From Tengunoibacter tsumagoiensis (GTDB lineage Bacteria; Chloroflexota; Ktedonobacteria; Ktedonobacterales; Ktedonobacteraceae): DNA of 64,000 nt. The stretch lies in NCBI RefSeq assembly GCF_003967535.1, contig NZ_BIFR01000002.1:1488001-1552000 (forward strand), given 5' to 3'. Positions 1 through 7,676 of this stretch are shown here, one piece after another. Position numbers and translations under genes: made by a program. The notes under the pieces were generated by a model. That model made no database searches and was not told where the DNA came from. It saw only the letters and a list, made by a program, of their open reading frames with translations. The stretch's first letter is position 1. The number at the start of each line of letters is the position of its first letter.

Positions 1-17
1 GCGAAGGTTGATTTTGT

Positions 18-1400
18 TTAGTAAAGGTGCACAATATGCGCGGAGTACCCGTTCCATGCCTGGTAGTTATTATAGGGAATTTGGTAATCTGCATCATTAT
101 GTGCGTCGACCAGGGTATCACTCCCATCACGCGTGGTTCCTACTTGCACAAGCAATGCAGCATGTTCTAATGTCCCACTGCCATTTCTGTAGAACGCAAT
201 ATCACCTGGCGCGGCTTGCGCAGGATTATCTCCAACATCTACCCCAAGGTGATTGTTGATCAGATAGCTGTAGAGGTCAGGAACATACGCAAGACTATAC
301 CCCTGGTAACTGGCATACTGGTTAGATGTCGAGGTATTGGCATCCAGCCCTGGAAAGTAGCCATTGGCCGCTAAGGAACGGGCCACAAATTCAGCACATT
401 CGAAGTTTGGCTGCGATGCGCCGGTGCTGACGGTATAGTACGAGGTACTGGAGGTGTTATACCATTCCCAGGTCCAGTGGGTCTGGGCATAAGCCACCGA
501 GTTGCCACAGGCATCGACATCAGCAAAGGTTGACCAGTCACCAGACCAGCCGCTCCCAATCGCGTTGCCACTTCCCGAAGCCCAGGATGAAGAGCCATTC
601 AAGTAGCCGAGGTGATCATACCAGTACAGGTGGCCCGTACTATTAATCGCATAGATGATGCCTCCGCCAGCAGAGAAATGGGAGAGGATGCCGTTACCTC
701 TGCCCCAACCGTTACTAACAACGTTGCCACTTCCCGAAGCCCAGGACGAGGAGCCAGTCAGGTAGCCCAGATGGCGGTACCAGTGCAAGGAGCCGGAACC
801 ATCCACCGTATAGATGATGCCATTTCCGCCCGAAAAAGCCTGAAGATTACTCCAACTCGTACCAACAACGTTGCCACTTCCCGTAGCCCAACCCGAGGAA
901 CCAGTAAGGTAGCCCAGATGGCGATACCAGTGCAAATTGCCAGCGGTGTCGATGCCGTAAATCACCCCATCTCCACCAGAGAATACGGATGTGAAGCCTC
1001 CCCAACTGCTCCCAATCGCGTTGCCACTTCCCGAAGCCCAGGACGAGGTACCATTAAGATAGCCGAGGTGACGATACCAGCGCAAATTGCCAGCAGAGTC
1101 GATGCCATAGATGATGCCATTTCCACCGGAGAAGGCCTGGAGACCCGCCCAGTTGGAGCCAACCGTGTTGCCGGTACCTGAAGCCCAGGCTGCGGAACCA
1201 CCGGTCGGGTCAGCATGCCCATACCAAAGCAGATTCCCAGGAATATAATAGACTGGCGCAGTACTGATGCAGGATGGTCTCGATGTGGCTGCGGCTGCAG
1301 GTTTTGATCCCACAACGAACAGGCTCGCTGCTAAAATGGCTAAAGCCACGAAAAGAACAGCCTTGCGTAGCGCAGCGTAGTTGTAGATAGACAATAGCAC
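18..1400 (-). CDS. Secreted tachylectin-like beta-propeller protein with C-terminal Cys/His hydrolase domain
   Basis: The 460-residue product begins with a hydrophobic export signal (about residues 10-38, ending in AAAA). Five near-identical repeats of about 47 residues follow (about 50-300), each carrying a WYRHLGYL-type motif, a Ser/Gly-rich SSWASGSGN stretch and a GGNGIIY strand. This is the look of a tachylectin-2-type sugar-binding propeller. The last 130 residues look like a CHAP/NlpC-P60 or amidase_6 fold: Cys335 in NFECAEF, a PGDIAFY strand, His413 in LEHAALL, and a DAHN motif at 432-435. A role in binding and cutting cell-wall or glycan material outside the cell is inferred. The start is a GTG preceded by GAAAGG. 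The repeats are also clear at DNA level. Confidence 0.8.
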   Translation of the reverse strand: MLLSIYNYAALRKAVLFVALAILAASLFVVGSKPAAAATSRPSCISTAPVYYIPGNLLWYGHADPTGGSAAWASGTGNTVGSNWAGLQAFSGGNGIIYGIDSAGNLRWYRHLGYLNGTSSWASGSGNAIGSSWGGFTSVFSGGDGVIYGIDTAGNLHWYRHLGYLTGSSGWATGSGNVVGTSWSNLQAFSGGNGIIYTVDGSGSLHWYRHLGYLTGSSSWASGSGNVVSNGWGRGNGILSHFSAGGGIIYAINSTGHLYWYDHLGYLNGSSSWASGSGNAIGSGWSGDWSTFADVDACGNSVAYAQTHWTWEWYNTSSTSYYTVSTGASQPNFECAEFVARSLAANGYFPGLDANTSTSNQYASYQGYSLAYVPDLYSYLINNHLGVDVGDNPAQAAPGDIAFYRNGSGTLEHAALLVQVGTTRDGSDTLVDAHNDADYQIPYNNYQAWNGYSAHIVHLY

Positions 1401-1919
1401 ATACCTTTCTCATAAAAAACAGGAACATTACCAAAAAAGTTTAAAGATCCACATACCTCTTTTTAAAGATCCATCATCTCTGTTGAGAAAGCAGGAGTGT
1501 GAAAACCCTTGTAGAGATTCCCGAAACACAACAGCTTTTACAGCATACTTCTGGTTCCTTTCGGTGAAACCCGCATAGACAATAAAGCTTCATAAGATAT
1601 GGAGAAACAATGACAAGGAATACTCCTTTTTTTTCTTCATACCCATTGAAGCCACTGGCTTCACTAGAAAGCATAAAATAGAAGTTACACAATATAGCTG
1701 TGCAATTGTGTGCAAAGGTAGGCCTTAGAAAAGGCCTACCGATCGCTGACGGTTTTGATGCACAAGATGTTCTCAAATTCGCCAGTAGTGGCGTTCGGAG
1801 TAGACTGTAGGAGGCGGAAGAAGTATTGACGTTGATCGAGCACAATAGACGATCTTTTTGTAAACTTTTTCCTCTTTTTTGTTGAAAAAGAAAAAAAACA
1901 TCGAAAGGCGCTTTTTATC
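1401..1919. other. Intergenic stretch, no supported gene
   Basis: No ORF here has a ribosome-binding site or a recognisable product. It holds the upstream region of the propeller gene and, at 1717-1740, a perfect 10-bp stem-loop. Confidence 0.5.
1717..1740 (-). terminator. Possible terminator hairpin
   Basis: A perfect stem GGTAGGCCTT / AAGGCCTACC with a four-base loop is followed on the minus strand by only three T. It lies about 180 bases after the stop of the NB-ARC gene, so it could end that transcript. The weak T-tract keeps confidence low. Confidence 0.4.
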
Positions 1920-4427
1920 CTATGTATTGCAACGCATTTTTTCCTCCAACTGAGCGGCAAGTGTGCGTGAGACAATCGTTTTGGGATGGGTGTTTCCCAG
2001 GGACCGCAAGCGGATCTGGAGAGCACGTTCGGCTAAAGAAGAGGCCTTGCCCAGTTGGCCCTGAAGCTGGTGGAACAGCGCCTGGTCGTAGAGCGTCTGG
2101 GCGGTCTCTGGATGATCTTGCCCCAGACGCTGTTCACGAATCTGTAAGGTGCGTTGGAACAGGGCCTCTGCGTGCTCATAGTCGCCTTGCTCACGGCAGA
2201 GAAGCGCCAGACCATGAAGGTGATATGCGAGTGCAGGATGCTCCGGGTCAAGCGCTTGCTCTGTAATAGAGAGTGCTCGCTGATACAATTCCTCAGCCTG
2301 TGGATATCTGCCCCACTCGCGGTAGAGATCAGCCAGGCTCCCTAGCATCACGGCCAGATCAGGATGGCCCGCGCCTAAGGTCTGTTCTGCTACGCGCACA
2401 GCACGCAGGCAGAACACCTCAGCCCGTTCGTACTTGCCCTGCTCCCGGTAGAGGTTGCCCAGATTATTGAGCGAGCTCGCTATCCGAAAATGCTCTGGTC
2501 CCACCGTCTGCTCCCGGATCTGTAGCGCTCGTTGATAGACCCGTTCGGTCAGTTCGTATTTACCCTGCTCATAATAGATATTTCCCAGCCGGTTGAGTGC
2601 CAGGGCTACTTCCGGATGCTCCGAGCCCCGCTCCTGTTCCCGGATCTGTAGCGCTCGTTGCTGCAATGGCTCTGCCAGTTCATACTTGCCCTGCTCGTAG
2701 TAGACCATCGCGAGCCCTTCGAGGGGGTAAGCTACTTCTAGATGCTTCGGACCGAACCGCTGTTCCAGCACGTGCACCGCGGACTGGAACAGCGGTTCGG
2801 CCTGCGCATAATTGCCTAGCACCCGATAGAGATGGGCAAGCTGGCTCTTCAGAGAAGCGACCGCAGGATGCTCCAGACCTGATGCTCGTTCCCGGATCTG
2901 CAACGCTTGCTGATACAGAGACAGCGCCTGTTTGTATCTAGACCGCTCGTGGAGGTAGTCTGCTGCTTTCAGGAGCAGTTCGGCCAATTCCTGATCCTGG
3001 CAGCTATCCGGGACAGCGGCGGCACTGATTATCACGTGGGGAAGCAGTCGCTCGCACGGCTCCCAGAGTTCTGTCCCGGTGTGACTCGCAACGGCAGGAA
3101 AGGCCATATTGAGCAGGTGGATCACACGTTGCTGCCAGGTAGCACGCTCTGGCTCGTTCATCTCTTCTTGCAGAACCACCTGCACCAGTCGATGAAGCGA
3201 GAACGTCTGTGTATCCGACTGGCGTTGGACCAGCGAAAAGGTACGCAACGTAACAATCATCTGGTCCAGTTGGTACCGATTAGCCACAAGAGCCGGACGA
3301 GCATGATCTGGATCGGAGACAAAGAGTTCCTCAGGAATCCTTTCCGCGTAGAGCCAGGCACAGAGGCAGAGCAGATCAGCAGCAAGGGGATTGTGCTGCT
3401 TGACCTGTGTGTAGGCCAGGGAGAACGTTGCAGTGACAGTATGAGGATGATCTTTCCCAAACGTTCCTCTTCGATCCAGCAGTTGGGTGCGCTGATCGAT
3501 ATAGTGGTGCAGATAATCTGCAATACTGCATCCGGATTCTTCGATGTAGGCGCTGGCCTGATCGAGGGCTAATGGTAACCCTCCCATCACCTGCACGAGG
3601 GCCTTCGCCTCTTCCTCCCACAAAGAGACCTGAGAGTGTGGTTCTCGGCTGGAGTTTTCCTGGAGAAGTCTGGCTCGTCGCAAGACAAACGCCATTGCTT
3701 CCTCTAGCATCATTGGGGGCAGTTCCATGCTCTGAGCCAGGGTTCCCAGGACAGGATTGCGGGTCGTGATGAGAAACGCCCCCTGATAGGCGGGAGGCAG
3801 AAAGCGTTGAAGGAGGTCCAAATCTTCTACATTATCCCAGATCAGCAGCCACGCACTATTGGTTGTCAACCAGCGCTGAACTGCGGCGACCATCCGCTGC
3901 TGATCTACATCTCCTCGCTCTGGAAGCTGTAAGTGCATAGCGATGTGGCTCATACTCGCCAGGGTACTCTCGATAGTTTCCGCCTCGATCCAGAAGACCG
4001 CGCTATATTCCAGTGCGTAACGGTAGGCATACTCCAGAGCAATCTGGGTTTTACCAATCCCCCCCAGTCCATGTAACGCATACGACTGGGGGAGAGCCAT
4101 AGCATGATCGGTGCGCAGCTTGTGATGCAGGGTATCGAGAAACGTTTCCCGTCCAGTAAAGAAGGCATTGCGTTGATATGGCACAGACCAGTGAGGAGAA
4201 AGCACAGTCAGACTGGCTTCGAGGAGTTGGCGCAACTCCACGTCACTGAGTTTTAACTGGCGCGCCAGTTCCAGTACCATGCTTTTACTGTCGGGCAGAT
4301 AGTTTCCTTGTTCCCAGGATCCAATGGTATTACGATGTACTCCCAGTTTTTCGGCGAGGATCCGTTGGCTGATATGTTTGCTTGTGCGAAAGTCCCGCAA
4401 AATGTCTCCAAAAGAAGCGATTGACAT
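1920..4427 (-). CDS. XRE-family HTH / NB-ARC ATPase / TPR signalling protein
   Basis: This is a STAND-type regulator of about 835 residues. An XRE helix-turn-helix lies at about 6-60 (ISQRILAEKLGVHRNTIGSW). The NB-ARC ATPase follows, with P-loop GLGGIGKT near residue 120, Walker B LLIWDNVEDL, ITTRN and the GLPLA-type motif GGLPLALDQA. The last 350 residues are kinesin-light-chain-type TPRs (42-residue units such as AEPLFQ/AEELYQRAL). Such proteins are held inactive until a ligand meets the TPRs, then oligomerise with ATP. The output here could be DNA binding through the HTH. Regulation of secondary metabolism or phage sensing are both possible. ATG at 4427 starts the HTH cleanly. A TTG at 4454 is an alternative. 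Confidence 0.85.
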   Translation of the reverse strand: MSIASFGDILRDFRTSKHISQRILAEKLGVHRNTIGSWEQGNYLPDSKSMVLELARQLKLSDVELRQLLEASLTVLSPHWSVPYQRNAFFTGRETFLDTLHHKLRTDHAMALPQSYALHGLGGIGKTQIALEYAYRYALEYSAVFWIEAETIESTLASMSHIAMHLQLPERGDVDQQRMVAAVQRWLTTNSAWLLIWDNVEDLDLLQRFLPPAYQGAFLITTRNPVLGTLAQSMELPPMMLEEAMAFVLRRARLLQENSSREPHSQVSLWEEEAKALVQVMGGLPLALDQASAYIEESGCSIADYLHHYIDQRTQLLDRRGTFGKDHPHTVTATFSLAYTQVKQHNPLAADLLCLCAWLYAERIPEELFVSDPDHARPALVANRYQLDQMIVTLRTFSLVQRQSDTQTFSLHRLVQVVLQEEMNEPERATWQQRVIHLLNMAFPAVASHTGTELWEPCERLLPHVIISAAAVPDSCQDQELAELLLKAADYLHERSRYKQALSLYQQALQIRERASGLEHPAVASLKSQLAHLYRVLGNYAQAEPLFQSAVHVLEQRFGPKHLEVAYPLEGLAMVYYEQGKYELAEPLQQRALQIREQERGSEHPEVALALNRLGNIYYEQGKYELTERVYQRALQIREQTVGPEHFRIASSLNNLGNLYREQGKYERAEVFCLRAVRVAEQTLGAGHPDLAVMLGSLADLYREWGRYPQAEELYQRALSITEQALDPEHPALAYHLHGLALLCREQGDYEHAEALFQRTLQIREQRLGQDHPETAQTLYDQALFHQLQGQLGKASSLAERALQIRLRSLGNTHPKTIVSRTLAAQLEEKMRCNT

Positions 4428-4574
4428 AAAATGGCGCCCACTTTCTTTCTGCAAAATAACGGCTATTCAGATGCACAGGTAGGCATAGCTATTCTGTGCT
4501 CATTTTCTAGTACCATAGAAGAAGTACCGGGTTTATGATTCCTGAACTTGTGATACTGAAAGGAAATTTCAATC

Positions 4575-5105
4575 ATGCATCGCCTTAGCAGTCGTTTCAA
4601 ATGGTATTTGCTAACCCCTATCGTGCTTCTCATGCTCTGTTCGATGAGCCTGATTGCTCCCTCGGCCCATGCCCAGTCTCTGGAAAACACGACCGTTCAT
4701 ACTGCAACCTTGAGTGGCTATGGCTACGACAACCAGGACCCCTATAAAACTGGATGCGCATCGGATTCGTACACTGCTCCGGGTACAGTCGGGATGGATT
4801 TTGCCGGAGGCTACGGGCATGTCTGGCTGAAATGGAGTCCAACCTGTCACACGGCCTGGGCCTATGTACAATTTAACTATGGCGTACCAAATAACGCATA
4901 CGGAGACGCCTATGTTGGGCGTACGAATACGAATGGCTCGATTACCTGGGCAAGCTGCGCCACGGGAGATCAATATGTTTCCCCCGGCCAAACAAGCTGC
5001 TATTCTGGTATGCTCTATGATGGACCCGGCTTAACTGCCTACGCCAGGGGTTCTTATTGGGATCCTAACGGCACGTACTACGAAGTAGATACAGCACGCT
5101 GGTAG
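4575..5105 (+). CDS. Small secreted DUF2690-like protein
   Basis: The 176-residue product has a classic signal peptide (basic MHRLSSRFK, hydrophobic core to about 28, cleavage after AHA). The mature part has the DUF2690/YjfA pattern: a DPYKTGC segment, then VWLKWSPTCHTAWA, with four or more cysteines suited to disulphides. The family is small and extracellular, with no known catalytic role. The gene stands alone, divergent from the NB-ARC gene, with GAAAGGAAA upstream of the ATG. The family call rests on the Cys/Trp pattern. Confidence 0.65.
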   Translation: MHRLSSRFKWYLLTPIVLLMLCSMSLIAPSAHAQSLENTTVHTATLSGYGYDNQDPYKTGCASDSYTAPGTVGMDFAGGYGHVWLKWSPTCHTAWAYVQFNYGVPNNAYGDAYVGRTNTNGSITWASCATGDQYVSPGQTSCYSGMLYDGPGLTAYARGSYWDPNGTYYEVDTARW

Positions 5106-5429
5106 TGGCTCAATGAAGAATGAGAGTCTCACCAGTATTGGAAAACAGAGCCTGAGAGGTATTGAGAGAGAGCCCTCCTTTTTTGGCGGCTACGGCTACG
5201 TCCTTTGGTTTCCCGAGGAAGGAAGCACAGCTCGGGTCAGGATGCCATGCCAAGAGTATACGGGCGAAAGATCCTTGTCACAAGGGTCACTTTAAGCTAT
5301 ACTGATGGGGTCATTTTGTGAACGTATATAATTGAAGGGCATTTTGTGCGAAACCTGCGCCGGATGAGGGTCTTCTAGTGATACCTTGAGCCTGAGCAAC
5401 CTTCTTTGCGGCCTCATCCCAGGCGTACC

Positions 5430-5505
5430 AGGTAAATAGCGCGAAAGTTCGACGATTCTTGAGGCGAATGGTGGAGGAAATCTGCGCGAAACATGGGAAG
5501 CGACC
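5430..5505 (-). repeat. Dispersed repeat, copy A
   Basis: Read on the minus strand, this segment matches 37816-37887 on the plus strand, including the shared blocks TTCCCATGTTTCGCGC and TTCGCGCTATTTACC with a 3-base gap between. On the opposite strand both copies encode NSAxVRRFLR. The copy at 37.8 kb lies at the junction between a broken hydrolase and the end of a membrane-protein gene. Confidence 0.55.
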
Positions 5506-5753
5506 TTCATAAAAGGGCTTGAGAAGTGGTCTGGTATGCGCAAATGGTGTGCATTCGTAGGCGAGAGACTTCCATCAGCACCCATGCGAGGCTTTCGTCA
5601 AGGAAAGCATAGGCGCGCCGGCTGATCTTTCCCAGGCAAGAGTCAGGCCGAGGATTTGAGCAAGATCGGAGAAGTTCCTTTCATATACTCATGCTATGCT
5701 CGCTTTTGCGAGCAACATTCATCATGTGAAGCCAAGTAGAGAAGAAACGTTGT

Positions 5754-5778
5754 GTCCGCGACAAAGCGGACACATAAA
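5754..5778 (+). promoter_or_regulatory. Stem-loop upstream of DUF1801 gene
   Basis: The arms TGTGTCCGC and GCGGACACA, separated by about six bases, form a perfect hairpin about 30 bases before the DUF1801 start, in its probable 5' leader. An operator or leader structure is possible. No T-tract follows, so it is not a terminator. Confidence 0.4.
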
Positions 5779-5807
5779 CACGAGATCCAAAAGGAGCAAC
5801 CTGGCGT

Positions 5808-6257
5808 ATGGACAAAATCACTGCTCAAAACTATGGTTCAGTCGAAGACTACATTGCTTCACTCGACGAGCAAACGGGAAAAGAGAGCCAGGTGCTGATG
5901 GAAATGATGCAACAAATAAGTGGACATGAGCCAAAACTGTTGAATGTAGGTACGATTGGGTTTGATACCTACCATTACAAATACGACAGTGGGCGTGAAG
6001 GCGACAGTCATGTGATTGGCTTTTATCCAAGAAAAGGGAAGATCACCGTTTATCTTATGGATGGTACGGCACGCTACTCTGACTTGCTGGCCAGGTTAGG
6101 GAAACATACAACTACTGGATATTGTGTGTACATCAAGCGGCTCAGCGATGTAGAGCTACCAATTCTTGAGCAAATCGTGCAACAGTCTTATCATTACATC
6201 AAGTCAAAGTCCCAAGATGGGCCTATAGACCGAATATTATGGCAAACGGAAAAATAG
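5808..6257 (+). CDS. DUF1801 domain protein (YdhG-like)
   Basis: The 149-residue protein spans a whole DUF1801 domain: SVEDYIASL at the start, a YHYKYDSGREGD segment, GFYPRKGKITVYLM, LLARLGKHTTTGYCVYIKRLSDV, and a helical tail. The fold resembles the iron-chaperone-like YdhG group; no reaction is established for it. Cytosolic. AAGGAG lies 12 bases upstream of the ATG. It converges on the following alpha/beta hydrolase gene, and the two 3' ends overlap by 21 bases. Confidence 0.8.
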   Translation: MDKITAQNYGSVEDYIASLDEQTGKESQVLMEMMQQISGHEPKLLNVGTIGFDTYHYKYDSGREGDSHVIGFYPRKGKITVYLMDGTARYSDLLARLGKHTTTGYCVYIKRLSDVELPILEQIVQQSYHYIKSKSQDGPIDRILWQTEK

Positions 6258-7082
6258 GCGTTTCAGCTTTGTCTCAAGAAATTCAAGGACGATCCGATTA
6301 AACTCGTCAGGCTGTTCCATATTAAGCATATGACGCACACCAGGTACGACAACTTTTCTGCTTGTCGCAATTTCTGCTGAGAGAAGTTCTGCAACAGTAG
6401 AGACTTCCTCTTCATCCCGGTCCCCAACGATGATGAGTGTTGGAACTTGAACTGCTGCCAGCCGCTCTCTTGCGCCAGGTACAAGAGGCTGTTGCAAACC
6501 TCGTGAGAAGTAGTGGGAAAAAGAGTACGCTTTTAGCAGGTGACGATACTGCTGGTATGCTGCAGGATATTCTTGAGCGTGAGGCATCATAGGGTCATCT
6601 GCCCACAGGTGAAAGAGGCGCGTCCGATCATTCGCTTCCACTGCCGATGACAGCGCTTGCCATCGCTGTCTCATCGCTACAGTTGGTACCATGTAACCAT
6701 TTATCGTAGGGGCTGCGAGCAGAAGAGTTTCCACCATTTCGGGGTAGTGCAACGTAAAGTCCAGAGCGATTGCGCTTCCTAACGAGAGACCAAGCACAGC
6801 AGCCTTCTGGATACCCAGAAAACGAAGCAGTTCAAACAGATCCTGCACATCTGAGTAGGGAACCTGTGGCATCTGGGACTGCCCATAGCCGCGGACATCG
6901 TAACGAATCACCTGAGCGAATGTGGCAAACTCCAACACCTGAGCATCCCACATTCGCCTATCTAGCAGGCCACCATGAATCAAGATCAGAGGAAATCCCT
7001 GGCCCATTACGTCGTAAGCGAGTTGCGTACCATTCACAGGTGCAAAGCCCGTCTTTTTTTGTAATTCTTCCGTTCTATCCAT
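6237..7082 (-). CDS. Alpha/beta-fold hydrolase
   Basis: The 281-residue protein has the full fold. It shows the oxyanion segment LIHGGLLDRRMWD, RYDVRGYGQSQ, the nucleophile elbow GLSLGSA, a helical cap, the acid in IIVGDRDEEE, and the catalytic His in GVRHMLNMEQ. Length and motif order match esterase/lactonase members of the superfamily such as 3-oxoadipate enol-lactonase-like or haloperoxidase-like proteins. The substrate cannot be read from sequence. Cytosolic, no signal peptide. It overlaps the DUF1801 gene tail to tail. Confidence 0.85.
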   Translation of the reverse strand: MDRTEELQKKTGFAPVNGTQLAYDVMGQGFPLILIHGGLLDRRMWDAQVLEFATFAQVIRYDVRGYGQSQMPQVPYSDVQDLFELLRFLGIQKAAVLGLSLGSAIALDFTLHYPEMVETLLLAAPTINGYMVPTVAMRQRWQALSSAVEANDRTRLFHLWADDPMMPHAQEYPAAYQQYRHLLKAYSFSHYFSRGLQQPLVPGARERLAAVQVPTLIIVGDRDEEEVSTVAELLSAEIATSRKVVVPGVRHMLNMEQPDEFNRIVLEFLETKLKRLFFRLP

Positions 7083-7676
7083 ACTTCTGCTCTCTGCCAG
7101 ATAAGAAACCTGGCCATTTTATCTCTTTTCGTGCAAGATATTGTGCCAACGACGATGACTCAAGATCGAATCGCCTGTGAGGTGTGCCCAGCATGGAAAC
7201 AAGGCCGAAAATGTACTGTATCTTCACAAAGAAGGGAATATACACATATACTCAGTATTTGTTAGAATACGAACGTAGCACATCTCCCTTGATTTTTCAA
7301 ACATTCTACTCTGCCTCTATAGACAAACATCTTTACTTTTTCCTTAATTTTCTTTATACTTAGAGAGTCAAAACACATGTTAATAATGAATGGATTTTGG
7401 TGTAATCTGAATCGGCACCTGAGCATGCATCATACTGGATCACTGCCTCCTTCTCTCGCAAGAGATCGCGTATTGTCTTTTGGAGGAAAGGCCAGTACAT
7501 CCACCTTTGAAAACGGACGTGGAGGTGGAGATGCCCTGGCCTCAGATTCGCCTCTCCAGGTTCTAGACCTTTACTCGCTTCCAGGCGCTCATCCTCGCAA
7601 GCATGGGGGGGAGCATGTGTGAAGATGAGCATATTTCACGTTTCTCTCCCAATGCTCGCAGAGAAAGAACCAGGCA
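7083..7676. other. Intergenic stretch, nothing recognised
   Basis: Two opposed ORFs of 81 and 90 codons occupy 7360-7632, but neither has a convincing ribosome-binding site, motif or domain. The stretch separates the hydrolase gene start from the 3' end of the exporter operon. Confidence 0.5.

Larger units (their letters stand above)
5106..5807. other. Intergenic stretch with a dispersed repeat and a hairpin
   Basis: No gene is supported. Bases 5430-5505 resemble 37816-37887 in inverted orientation (about 80 percent by eye). Close to the next gene is a perfect 9-bp stem-loop (TGTGTCCGC / GCGGACACA). Short in-frame pieces suggest decayed coding sequence that I cannot name. Confidence 0.45.

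Noticed and set aside
540..1180. Regularly spaced repeats that could suggest a CRISPR array
   Set aside because: The units are about 140 bp, coding, and translate to propeller blades. There are no short direct repeats with unique spacers.
612..1181. 189-codon plus-strand ORF with internal repeats
   Set aside because: It is the antisense shadow of the propeller repeats. The repeats, signal peptide and ribosome-binding site belong to the minus-strand gene.
2907..3572. 221-codon plus-strand ORF
   Set aside because: It lies fully antisense to the NB-ARC gene and has no motif.
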